DNA of 64,000 nt from Panorpa germanica (Eukaryota > Arthropoda > Insecta > Mecoptera > Panorpidae): assembly GCA_963678705.1 (NCBI GenBank), contig OY783207.1, positions 9,176,001-9,240,000 of the forward strand. The letters run 5' to 3'. The position numbers and the translations under genes were made by a program. Shown here one piece after another: positions 12,590 to 24,810 of the stretch (positions within the stretch are counted from its first letter, which is position 1; every line of letters begins with the position of its first letter). Under the pieces are notes generated by a model. That model searched no databases. It was not told where the DNA came from and worked only from the letters and a program-made list of their open reading frames with translations.

Positions 12590-13759
12590 CTCTATTAATA
12601 CATAGAATAACCGCAAAGCCTTATAAGTCATGTAAAAATGTTTACATTTACTTTATTACTTTGAACTAGAACTAGAACTAGAAGCTTAAATAATGATATT
12701 TTACATGCAAACTTCCATTCCTAACCATTCCACTTAAGTTACAAAACAGTGGCTCTCAAGGTTTTTAATGAAATCATTTATTTAGAAATATGTTAAATCA
12801 CGCTTTTTTGAACTAGTCTAATCCAGTTCTATGCTATTCTCATAAACCAGACTTTAAAAATAAAACATACAAAAAGAAGATTAGGCTCTTATGATGTATA
12901 ATATATCCAATGGTCAGATTAAATTACGATAAAGTGGTTGCCGTTGTCAGTGACTGTACAATTTCTTAAACAATCATTAACATATCAAATAATAAGAATA
13001 CTTTCTTAGGACAGTGTACCAGCTTATAAACACACTGTTAAACCTAAGATAATAATCTTTCTTTAGCAGTGTTAATGGTTTATTTTTGTGTTTAACAAGT
13101 ACGTTGAGCTGATACTTTTGATATGATTTATTTAACCCGTTGAAATAATAAATAGGCAATTATAAAAACTCTAAAAATATACCACAAACACTTCAAAGAG
13201 TTTCTAAGTTCTAAGTTCACTAATGGGTGCAGGGCATAGTCACGGTCTTTGTGGACGTATGTGCACAATTGCTACTTGCTAAAGCACGAATTCTCAATCT
13301 GTCTTCGCTACTGTCTAAACATTATGTATATTAAGGTAAAAAAGAAAATTTTGGAGGGAAACCTAAAGAAAGATCCCCTATGTAAATTTCCTATGAGATA
13401 TTTTCTGTAGCCACATTAACAGTCTTTAGCGCATCTCTTTTCTGTAATATAGTGGATATCATAAATTTAGTAATGTCGTACTGCTGCTGTGTCGTACAAT
13501 GCTGAAACATCGGTGAGCCGCCAATACCATTTGTGTGATTTCGTATCCCAAACATTCTACGCAACTTTTTTTTTAATAATAATTCAGGGTCCTTTTTTCG
13601 CTCTTCTTAATTCATTTTATTTACATTTTAAATATTTACTTTTCGTTTATTATTACACCTAAATCACTAAGCACACTGGCCACCTCAGATATCTTAATAG
13701 TTCCTGCATACTCGTTGGCAACACCACTCCATTTTTCCTCCACTTAAACTCTGTACAAA
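12590..13759. other. Unassigned AT-rich sequence
   Basis: Nothing recognised, apart from possible continuation of the LINE remnant near the right end. Confidence 0.6.
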
Positions 13760-14230
13760 TTATTTCTGCAGGCCTCCGTTTCTGTACATTGGAAGATCAA
13801 ATGTTCTGGATCTGCTACCCCTTCTCCACAATTGCACATATCTTCTTACACATCTTTGAATTCCTTGATATCTTCCTTGCATATCTTCTTGCACAAAGTG
13901 ATTTCTTTTAAGATGTCCCAATGCCCCTGTGTGGTCTACCTTCAGCCTCGAGATAAGTGATAACACTCTTCTCGGACCTTGGGCTATCCACCACCAACGA
14001 CGTCCGCACACCGAAGACTGTAAACTGAAAAATTTTCTTCCTTTCTCTGAATTGTTCCACATACCCTGCCACTTCTCTTTCACTTCATTTTTGCTCTTTG
14101 CCACTAAGTGTCTACTTGCTACTGTTCTAGCTGCTTGTTGTGCGGCATCGTTTGCTTTTTATTTCCTGTGATTCCTTTGTCAGCAGGAATCCACACTAAC
14201 AGTACATCAAATCCTTTCATCTTTATTCTA
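13760..14230 (-). pseudogene. LINE RNase H domain fragment, frameshifted
   Basis: Near 14200 the minus strand reads VWIPADKGITGN, an RNase H motif. After a frameshift it continues DAAQQAARTVASRHL, then KWQGMWNNSEKGRKFF and RLKVDHTGALGHLKRN, the usual C-terminal part of R1/Jockey-type ORF2. Frameshifts show it is inactive. Confidence 0.78.
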
Positions 14231-14330
14231 TTTAGAATTCTTCTTACTGTATAAAATATATTTCCCTCTTTTCTGATAATCCCATTCTTCCCCAATTCTT
14301 ACACCACTGCTTTTCAATATTTTTACGCAA

Positions 14331-15929
14331 CTTGAGTGATATATTTTTCTGAAATTGTGTTCGTAACTCAAGGCGTTCGTAAATCGAGGTACAACTATAT
14401 ATATATATATTTAAATTTGCAAGTGATTTTCTAAGGAACGTCCTTAACTAGAAATTACAGTCTAGTATTTATTTATTATTTTCATACTACAATTTACATT
14501 ACAATCACATTGAAATTTATATACGATCATATTCCATTTGTATCTTAGAAGAATATTAAGACCATTTATTGATAAGAATCAAGCTCTTCGTGATTGTCAG
14601 ATCAAATGAGTTGCGTTCCAACGTACAAAGAGCGCGGCTGCCACACCGCTTCGCGCCGTAATGTCTGCATGTTATAATACTGATCGAAGACAATTTGTTT
14701 AATAAGATAAATGCATATTACAAATAAAATAAAATTTAAAATGCAAATTAGTTTTAAAATAGATGTTGTAATGACTCATGCAGAAATCTTTTTTTAAGTG
14801 GGAGATATGAATAAGTTGCAAAGTTCTTCGACATTAGGGAGAATATGAAATGCACAATGGCTGTTGCATCAATGAAGAACATGTATTTCAATAAGATGCA
14901 ATTAACATATATTAGTACAGGGTGTCCAGACAATGTAGTGAACACTTTATTTTTTAAATAAATATTTACTTAGGTAGCAATTAGATAGACATGGACCTAC
15001 CTTAAATAAATATAATAATACGGTTCGAATAGATTCTACAACTAGAAAACTGGCGCCAATTATTACGTTTTTGTTATCGTATTTATTTAACAAGTTTAAA
15101 TGGTTTACCCTTTTTGGATTTCACACATTTATTTATTTATTATACACCTTGTTTGAGTAGTTACATGGTGTTTACAAATTTATTTATTTATTACTGTGAT
15201 AAAATTTTACTTAATTTTAAGATTTATCTTTTTAAAATATTTATACGTCTTTGTCTAAATATCATCTTTATTTACAAATTGTCTACATTTCAGATTTAGG
15301 AGTCGTGGTAGAAGCTGACTAGGTTACGTGTTGGTTTGGGGGGGGGCTACCTTAAGAGAGCTCTTAATAGGCGCGAATAGTGCCATGATATTTTGCACTT
15401 TTGCATAATTTTCGGTAATTATAAAACACTCTGTAGTTAGTTCTATATGTACCTTTGCAGTTGCCCTGCTTGTCAGTACATATTCGAGGTGAGATACACT
15501 AGATGCTGGCGGCTAGGTACATTGCCCCTGAAAAGTAACGCTCGGTGAATTCGTTTCCTGGATTGTAATACTTTACAGAGCGGCGCGACGCTGCAGTTTG
15601 ACAATCAGGCCGTAAATAGTGAAGAATAATTTTGTAAATTATTCATATTTTTGTATTTTAAAAATATATCTACGGAGCTCTTATTTAAAAATTAAAAATA
15701 TGTATTAGTTTATAGCTTCAAAAATATCACAAAAGTCTACATCTATTTCTACGAGTTATATAAATCTAAAATGCATGCAATAGTGTTTAATAACTTGCAA
15801 AATTATGAGGGGGGTTTTAGTTTTAACGAGGCTCTAGTATCATTGTCAAAGAACGCATTAAGTTCGTAGCCCGAGGTACCACTATATGTGCTTAAAAAGA
15901 TGCATGACAGTCTCTTAAAGGCGGGGTAA
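14331..15929. other. Unassigned AT-rich sequence
   Basis: Contains ACAGGGTGTCCAGAC near 14917, a phrase common at ends of insect repeats; a related ACAGGGTGTCAC occurs near 40287. No gene seen. Confidence 0.5.
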
Positions 15930-16450
15930 GGTCAAAACGATAAAAAAAAGGATATTTTCGATAATGTTTTTTGATGACACAGTTAATATATAATTATTTC
16001 TATAATTACTACATGTAAAAATGACATTTGAAGAATACTTTGTAAAATTTCCATAAATAAATATCAAGAAATGAGGCTTTGACAGCGAATCTCCGCAGAC
16101 GTTACCAAAAAAAGTAACATTGCGGTGCCACTCATAACTCATCACTGGATTTTCTGAAATCGAAAAACCAAAATGATTTCATTAGTTGATAAGTTTTTGC
16201 AGGTAACACTGTCGAGTTTTTCTTTTTTTATTGATTTTTCAATTTCTTACAGCACTTAAAAGTCAAAATACCGATTTTTCATGAAACTTTGTTACTTTAA
16301 AATATGTTAAAATCAAAAAATTAAAAAAAAATCATCAGCGTTACCTCGGCATTTATGTAAAGGCAGAATATGCAAAATTTCAAAATAATCGGTACAATTT
16401 TTACACAATAAACTTAATATGTTGTACAATAATATAAATAAATAAAAAAA
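15930..16450 (+). repeat. Interspersed repeat family B, copy 3
   Basis: Same orientation as the 7.7-kb copy. It lacks roughly 150 bp before the terminal TTTTTACACAATAAACTTAA stretch. Confidence 0.75.
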
Positions 16451-19144
16451 GAGTTAAAACCATATTACACATACTACTAACTCCCTCCCTCCTTAATATT
16501 CTATTCACGAAAATTCTATTGATGATTCATTCGATGTTGCTATTTCAGTGAACGGACATTGCAAAAACTAAACCGGTAGACAATTAGGACGCGAGTTGAA
16601 ATTTGAATGGATGCCAGATGCTAAATATACATTCAAACTCGTCAAAAATACTAATTGTTATAATAATAAAACTAAGTGATGGTGTTTACTATTTAATCGT
16701 GTTATAGCCGGCTATTTCCGTTGACAATTAACACGATTTTGTGCATTTAGATACAGGCGACTCGATCCGTGATGCGGTAGTTCAGTCATCTGTGATGTAA
16801 CAGTGTCAGAGTGTAACATATCCGCCAGGCGCTAATTGATAGTGCTCGTTATTCACATATTCGCTTTGTATACTAATTAGCAATTAGCGTACTATGCCAC
16901 AGTTTTATTATTTTACCGTGTCTATGTGATGAAAGACTTCATTAGCTAATAAAATTTAATGTAGGTTGATTCACTTATTTCATAGCTAACTCAAAAGGTT
17001 GATTACATATTCTCTATCACATTACAGCATACAGTGATTGCTGTACCAGGCGTACTATACACCACACTGTAAATTATTCTCTTGGTGAATACCTAATTTA
17101 AAAGTTTCTGAACAGGTAGAGCGTATTCATTATCAACAAAAGATGACAATTACTATGTACAATTACTACTCTATGACAATTTTGTTTAATGTTATATATT
17201 TTACTGTCTTCTTATGTAAACATGATCATTAAAAGAAAATTTGCTGAACACAAAATGTGTATATTACACTCTAAAAAAGACTGGTCGAAGAAGAGCTATT
17301 ATCAAAGTCTTAAATATGAATGAATTGAATCATATCCACTTAAATAGTTCATTTTACGTATTTGTAATTCGACAGATGGCGTAAAACCTCACACAAACAC
17401 TTAATATCTTTTAAAACTTAATAAGGATTTGTTTATTTAACACACAGTCAAAGTCATTGGGTATTGTATCAATAATACTTGAATTTATCGATTCGCGTAA
17501 ATTACTTATTTCATAAACTATTATCTTAGGTAGATTATTCTGAGAACTTCACAAGGAATGCAAAAGTCATAATCACAAGTCGTCAGAGACGAACTAGGAT
17601 TAAATGGTCCACATTTGAAATCTCACATATATATATATATATATATATATAAACTTAAAAAACCTAATTTCAAAGTTGATTACAAAATAGAGTTGCTCTC
17701 CACTCCGAATTTTATATCCAGATTTGACTTCTTTACATGATGAAAAAAACAACTTCTGACTTGCCAAAATGCTCAATTCGATGACGGAATATACATGGTT
17801 TAATTGACCATTATGTAGGTAATAGTCTCTATTCCTTTATTCGTTTACTGACATGCATAGTATTGATTTCTTCTGCCCCCTACATTTTTTTATATAATCA
17901 ACACTGACTTTCAATTCCGCGGTAATCGATATCGCGATTTTATGCTCCCCTCATCAGTCATATGTGCTCCAGCGATAGAATATTTGTAACACTTGAATAA
18001 TTGATGGAAATATGACACCAAACTTTTCTATGACATCAAAACGGAAACGCTTGCCTTAAATGGCAAAGATGGGATGATGATTTATGTTGTATCTTTTTTT
18101 GTATACGTAAGCGCTTAAATGAAATTAAATACCAAATAACATCAACTCAGCTAAATGTTATCAAGTTTCATTCCTTGATTTTTATTGCAACATAAAAGAT
18201 GTTTAAAACAAAACTGTACCAATTTATGTTTCGGGAAATGTACATAAAATAACGAAAACATAATGAGAACTAAAGCACGAAGGAAAGGGATCATTAAATG
18301 TTGCAATTTCAGTAATTGAATTCAATGACGGCGTCAGAAGACCCTTAGAATGTCGTAAAATAGTCAACTTTAGCTTTATTTGCAGTGTATGTAAACGAGA
18401 ACTGAAATTTACTTCAGAAATGTTACTCTGTTAGCTCTATTTGGTACTATGAATACTTCCAGTGTGACAGCTGAGATTTCAACACAGGCCTGGCAATGAC
18501 ATCTCGCAGAGGAACAGATCTATCCGTTCGTCAGGAATGCTGATTCGGGACTTATGGACTTGGACACATATCTGAGGGATAACGCTTGGACATGGAGTTG
18601 AGAAGCACGCATGATCGGTTAAGAAACCTGACAATATACATATTCGATTGGATCGATTGGAATGTTATATAATTATTGACTTTTAATTGGGAGAACCCTA
18701 ACATTACAATATCATCAAAATATACAGTTCAGCGGATAGTCTTAGGACAACATACACCTAAATAGCATATTAAGTATTATCATAATCAAATCAATACTAA
18801 CATAATCCTTTAAAAAACTTACAAAATTAAGAGGTGTAAAAAAAGTTACAAAGTTAACTGAGAATTGAAAAATCGGCCCTTAATGTACCTAATAATGTTA
18901 CACTATGTATTAAGTACTAACAGCTATGATTAAATATGCTCAATGGTTTGGGTTTGAAGTCTCTTCTCTGCAACTCAGCACAAAGTGCTCGTACAAGAGC
19001 TGGCTGTCTATCGGCTCCATTGAGCATAAAGAATTTTGCGCGTAAACGAGGGGTTGTGTTTGTGGTTCTTCCTTTACTGTTTCATAATTAATAAATGCAT
19101 GTATAATACAAAAGCATACTGCATAGACCAGTGATGGCAAACCA
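16451..19144. other. Unassigned AT-rich sequence
   Basis: A less AT-rich patch at 18480-18640 has no open frame. No gene recognised. Confidence 0.6.
17629..17652. repeat. (AT)n microsatellite
   Basis: About 12 pure AT dinucleotides. Confidence 0.9.
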
Positions 19145-19486
19145 TTAACTCTCGGACTTATTAAGGTAAGCGTCCGGATAAGGTAAGAAATTCGGGTTAG
19201 AAAGAGAAAGTGAAATATAGCAAAAATTACTATGTGAACGTAGTTCGATTTTAAAATCCTGATATTTGCACTCGCTGTTAAAAAACGTTTCGCCATCTCT
19301 GGGAGACACGATACTGTATTTATATCCCTCTTCATTGCATACTATATGAACAGGATAATAAATGCTGCTGCACTCACTGCAGTGTCCCACTTTACAGTAG
19401 ACTTGGAAATGTGCCAAATAGTGGAGATCAAGAAGATGTCGACAATCGGGAAGTAGACAGTAGACACAGAGCTATAGTTTGCGGAT
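19145..19486 (-). CDS. Unrecognised cysteine-rich frame, possible exon
   Basis: On minus, after an acceptor-like AAACTATAG, the frame reads LCVYCLLPDCRHLLDL, then YCKVGHCSECSSIYY, ending PYPDAYLNKSES and stop. That is about 110 residues with ten cysteines, eight of them in the first half. I recognise no family. A 131-aa frame on the same strand overlaps the region in another phase. No upstream exon was found. It could be a chance open frame. Confidence 0.2.
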
Positions 19487-19639
19487 GCAACTTGATTTTA
19501 ACTTCTTAAGAAATCAGCAAAAAACAACAACCAAAAATAATACATTTTTAAATAAATGACATTACACGAAGTATCTAGGCATTGACGTGTAGATTAAACA
19601 ACCTGATTATAAATATATCAATATTTATCTCTGTGAATG

Positions 19640-20140
19640 TCAACATCACTTGTATTGCTTTCTACTCTCTTTAGTCGCTTGCCAAAAATTAATCGTCCCT
19701 TTCTCCTTACTTCTGTCGTCCTTACTCTTCCTTCCCTCTTTCTTTGCAATATCTCATCCAGGTTTATTCGACTTTCCACTTTCTCTTGACACCTACTCTA
19801 CGTGCTCTTATTTTTCTTCTTCCTTCCCGCACATCCTGCATACGTTCTTTCTTCTTCCATTCCGCCAATATCTATGTCCTCTTTCTTCATTCTCCACTCT
19901 GAACCTAGCGATCATTCTCTTGCTGTTTTTCTATGTACTCCGTGATCATACTCGTCTACAACTTTCAATATTTCACTTCATCCTTTACTGTTGTTACAAT
20001 TCTATGTCTGAGCCTTTCAATATCTTCCACCGCTATTTCTGTTTCTCGTAATACCTTTTGCTATCCTTTTCCCATTTTATCTTCCCTCCATTTCTGTTTA
20101 ATTCATCCACCATTCTAGCCAGTCCGCTCTCTGCTTTCTT
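19640..20140 (-). pseudogene. LINE ORF2 C-terminal fragment (CRMCG knuckle)
   Basis: The plus strand looks like a polypyrimidine tract. Read on minus it gives MIARFRVENEERGHRYW, then VCRMCGKEEE, a stop, then EHVE. This is the arginine/glutamate-rich end of a LINE with a C-x2-C...H...C knuckle, of a type I associate with hymenopteran genomes. In-frame stops show decay. Confidence 0.6.
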
Positions 20141-20967
20141 ACCTATGTAATTTATTTAATGTCGCCCTATTTTCAATACTCAGTCCTATCACCAACAACC
20201 TCTTACTACATTGGAAATATTTATGATGTCATGATCTCATACATATCTCAGAAAATATATAATTTTAAACAAATTAGAAAAAAACACACATGACTCTTAA
20301 ACAACTACCTGTTGATTTATAATTAATTATCAATATGACAATACATACTTAAAAAGATGATAAGTTATCAAATACTTAAAAGATAAAGCATACGTCCCAA
20401 TAGATAAAAGCGTAAATGTATAAATGAAGATTTACTTCAACTAAAACTTGATTTAATTCTAAACCTGTTGTATATTTAATGTTTTACATAGAACACGCCC
20501 AAAGTTGCTCTGTTCTGGCACATAACATAATACTAATATAAATAATAATTATGTGAGATCAGATACAACATTTAGTGTCAAGTGTCATTCACAGGTACCT
20601 GTGAAGTATCAACAGTTAAAATTTAAAAAAGGTGTGAGCACAGGTGTCTTATTCTAAAAATTAAATATCTTTCAATAAAAACTTGTGTTAGTTATCAAAA
20701 TGTGTTAATAAAACTACTAATGTAATCTTCGTGTATCTTTAACTTAAAGTGATTATCATCTAATCAATCAAAAAACTAAACAAATATACATATCCAAGTG
20801 TTTTAAAACTATATATGCAATGTATTAAATACAACACAGACGTTTAAAATACAAAGACAACTTTTAAATGTAATAGACAAAACATACAAATTGACAGCAG
20901 AATAAAACTAAATTTTAACGAAAATGAAGTGAATATAAAAACAGTGCAAAACAATCTACAGCGAACG
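20141..20967. other. 5' flank of the + strand tetraspanin
   Basis: AT-rich with no clear TATA box or initiator. The transcription start cannot be placed. Confidence 0.5.
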
Positions 20968-23466
20968 ATGGCATTCCTCGGACAAAGAGCAGTTAAATAC
21001 TGCCTAATATTCTTGTGCGTCTGTTTATTGGTACGTAGATACAAAAACGGGTGCTACCAAGAAATATATGTGTTTATGACGATATTACCCCCCATAGTTG
21101 AAAAAAGATATTTTTATATTCTTAATTCTACAAAATACAACATCAAAAAGTATTTGAACTCGAAATAATAGTAGTTTATTCAATCTGTATGAACGAATAC
21201 TATATGAGTACAAGAGCCAAAAAAATGTTTCAGTCTGATTTTAAGTGATCAAAATAATATGTCAATTAGTCAATCAAAAATTAAAGTAATAATAATCATA
21301 ACCTGCAAAACATAATATTATTATCAAGGGAGTATCTATTTACTAAATTAATACATCACAATAAGGCTCCAAGCATTTGGATACCATGAAATTGACAGAA
21401 TAAGAATCTCTCTCTCCTCTTCTGATAAATATAAATACGATTTTAGATGTTTTCCTATTTTCAAATAATATCATAAAAGGTGGCACTCAAAGAAAACGAC
21501 CTATGCGCATTAATTGAATTAGTTGTTAAGCATTAATCACCACTTAATTTTACACAACTATCATGTCTGTATAAATAAAAAATAATGTTTTAAAACAATT
21601 GAACAACTTGTCAATAAAGTTTTTTGCTGATAATAGCAATCAGCTGACTTAAACATTATTTTGTTTTGTAAATATACTTGTTGAATATAGGTTAGAAATA
21701 CAGTAAATAGCAAATTATTATGTGTTTATAAAATGAAACGATAATAATAATATTAAGATTGACTTACCTTTCAAATATCCATGATGTTGACAGCTGCTGA
21801 GTATTTCTTTGCTGGTAATTATCATCGCATCTTGGACTCTTTTTCAACCGATGTATCCATTCTTTAGGGGCTACGTACTCTCTGGAGGTGCTTCTTTGGT
21901 TGTTGCTGGAGCCGCGGGAATATTTTCTATTTGGGGAATGTGGGGGGCCATAAGCCTTGGTCCCAACACTTTGAAGCCGGTATGATGAATTCATCTTACT
22001 AACTCATAATTATTAACACTTACACAAATATACATGTTTTGTACTTTATAATCTTAATATATTAAACTAGATGGCACTTAATTAACACACTAACACTTTA
22101 TTTAATTAATAACAAAGAGTTTATTTTATAATTATTAATTTCTATTTACAGTTTTCTTTGGTTATGTTTTGCTTGTGCATTTTGCAATCTGTCATGATTG
22201 TTTTAGTTACTACACATTGGCGGCTTCTAGCGGAGACTATTGAAAGTAGTATTACCAAACATGTTCTGAGCTATGAAAATATTTCAACCCAGGCGGAAAT
22301 GGATTATGTCCAGGCTAATGTAAGATTTGAACTATTCAGATTAGTTTTTTTGTCACCCTACTGCAATTTAAAAAAGAGAATATATATATCATTTAATTTT
22401 CTAGATGCAATGTTGCGGAACATACGCTTCTTCGGACTGGACTCTATATACAACCCTGATGTATATTCCAAAATCTTGTTGCCCAACTAGACCATCAATG
22501 TACGAATCTCCAGAATGCCAATACCCACGTGATATGCAATACATTTACAGGACAGGGTGTTTCCAAATTCTGCTAGATTTGATTCGTCCCATTTTTGTAA
22601 CAAGCGCGGTACTAATTGGCCTCATTTCTGTAATTCAGGTAATTCTAAAATTCTTTCTGTTGGTTTTTGTTTTAACGACGGAACAATCTTGATGTAAAAA
22701 GTGACGCCCTTAACGAGACAATCCGCTTGGAGCACTGTAAATAAATACCCAAAACCTTCTGTCAAAAATTATAGAAATTACAGTAATTTAAACAATTTAT
22801 TTCATATTTTTACTATTCTTCTCTTCTTCTTCAGTGGCTCGACAGCCCTGGGTGGGCCCTGACCTTCTCAAGAATTTTTTCCGAATGATTTAATTACTTG
22901 AGATTTCGTAATAAGGTTTTTTCACGGGGTGGAGTTGTTAGCACCACTCCCAACCCCCAACCTGGAGGACCAGTCCCCTGATATAATCCCCAGGGGCAGG
23001 GTGCCCGGCTATACCCCCATGCACTGGGTACCCATTTTAGTCGCCTCTTACGACATGCATGAGCAACATTGGGACTATTCTTTCACACCCGGTTACTTTT
23101 TACTTAGGTTAGAAATCGCAAGCATTTTCATGTGCAAAACTTGACGAGATCCTAGCGGAATAAAAACGAACCTTTAATTTGCCAAACATATTTACAGGAC
23201 CATAGCACTAATTCCAAAACTTTAAAGTTGAAAAGAGCAGTTGTTTCAACACTAAGCTACTAAAAAGACCGAATAGATAAATAAAACGAGTTATATACCT
23301 TAACACACATTTATTTATAAATTTAAAATCTAATACAAGAATTAATAAACCGCATTGGGTTCTATTTCAGATGATGGTGTCCGTGTTAGCTTGGTTGCAT
23401 GCAAACAAATTGCAGGCGCCCCAGCAGAAAGAAATTCATATATTTATAAAAGGACAATATAATTAA
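20968..23466 (+). CDS. Tetraspanin, five exons, 248 aa
   Basis: Exons read as 20968-21030, 21794-21979, 22152-22319, 22405-22638 and 23371-23466. All junctions are phase 0 with GT-AG introns. The protein is a four-pass membrane scaffold of the tetraspanin family, which organises partner proteins in plasma or endosomal membranes. TM1 is about residues 10-35, with a short outer loop (QPMYPFFRG). TM2 is about 50-70 and TM3 about 84-105. The large outer loop carries QCCGTYASSDW, PKSCC, PEC and GC, giving six cysteines for three disulfides. TM4 begins near LIRPIFVTSAVL. Length is normal for the family. The ATG was chosen because it opens the usual cytosolic stretch before TM1 and exon 1 has the same 21 codons as in the neighbouring paralogue. 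Oddity: the end of TM2 reads SIWGMWGAISLGPNT and lacks the cysteine and glutamate seen in the paralogue. The last intron holds a GC-rich repeat. Family call is firm; the exact subfamily is not assigned. Confidence 0.9.
22820..23100. repeat. GC-rich dispersed repeat in tetraspanin intron 4
   Basis: Contains CTCGACAGCCCTGGGTGGGC, a CCCCAACCTGGAGGACCAG stretch and TAGTCGCCTCTTACGACATG. Its composition is sharply more GC-rich than its surroundings. Wording like this recurs in insect genomes as part of a retroelement 3' region; the class is not determined here. Confidence 0.5.
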
Positions 23467-23691
23467 AATACTTTAATACATATTTATAACAATAATACTC
23501 TTAAATTAAATATTTATTTAAAATCTATTATTTAAAACACATGTATTTCGTATAAATTAAGATATTTATAAATAGTGATATTTTCTAAAATTATATACTA
23601 ATCGTGTAAATTCAAATGTACCATTTATGTAATACTTATGTAGTAGATATGTAACAGGTAAATTATATACAAATATAACAGAACTGTGTTA

Positions 23692-23984
23692 AGGTGAAAC
23701 AATACTTGACCATTTTTTCTCGCGAAATATTAAAAGTTAAATTGGAATTTAACTAGAAAATATAGTAATATTAATTTTCAAAAGTTATTTTTGCGGTTCA
23801 AACTCATTAAAAGTCAGTGGAAGAAAGCTTAAAATGTAGATGCGTTATTCATCTAACTAATTGCAGCTTTAGATTTGATTCGCGTTTATAGTTACTTACA
23901 TAAAACGATTTAAACATAAAAAACATGGTATCGCCATCTATATTTCGAGAGAAAGAATGGCCAAGTATCGTTTCATCTTAAGTG
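23692..23984. mobile_element. Foldback/MITE with TTAA at both ends (about 295 bp)
   Basis: TTAAGGTGAAACAATACTTG at the left mirrors CAAGTATCGTTTCATCTTAA at the right, and the inverted arms reach about 40 bp. TTAA at both borders suggests a piggyBac-like or Kolobok-like insertion. It lies directly downstream of the + strand tetraspanin. Confidence 0.7.
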
Positions 23985-24810
23985 GAGAGCTTTAACTACT
24001 GCTTAATGCACAATTTATTAAATAATATCAGAAAAATATTTATTATTTAATATTCAAACAACTTTGTAAAATTCAAGCAAAATCATTTCAGGTAAGCGTC
24101 CACAGGTCCGCTTGACTCGTATCAAACGCATTGCTACAAGTTTTTGAAAGCATATATTTTTCTGAATCCTTACAGGTTTAATTTGGGTAAGTGATACAAT
24201 ATTATTAATAATTTATAAAGTTACAAAGATGATTTCAGTGTGTTTGTACAAAAATATCAACAGCGGCTAAAGTTTATGCAGAGTATGTGGGCGATTAAGA
24301 GATAAAATCATCGTAAAAAGAAAATTTAAAGGCACAGGTTTATAGAAATGCTTCTAGGCACGCCATTCAGCTATTCGTGACATGAGAATTCGTGATTCCA
24401 TGTTCAGTGTACAACAACACCCACTTATCGTTCTGTCTAACCATGGATGGATAACCATTTGATGTAGTACATTAAAAACAAAATAAAAAATATATTCAGT
24501 CATACAAAACTAATTCGCAACGTTACGTCTACTTATCCTTTATCAAAAACATAGATTGAAGACTACTGAAGAAGGTTGACAATACCTGATCTGGCTTTTA
24601 TATCTAATTCCTTTTAGAACACAATCGAAAACAAGTCAAGCATATTGTCATTAACTTAGCATTCTCGTTAACCCAGAACTAGCCTCATCTATAAAATATG
24701 TTCGGGTATATATGTTATGATTCAACTAATTAATAACCGGGCATTATTTATGGGAGGAATCATTGTGTTTTAACTTTACAATAGATAAGAGAATTAATGA
24801 AGAGTTTAAT

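Noticed and set aside
19650-20118. Plus-strand 133-residue hydrophobic frame
   Set aside because: Same artefact; the opposite strand carries the LINE-like CRMCG sequence.
21764-21994. Minus-strand 76-residue frame
   Set aside because: Antisense shadow of tetraspanin exon 2.
22929-23144. Plus-strand Pro-rich frame of 71 residues
   Set aside because: Lies in a GC-rich repeat within an intron; no domain.
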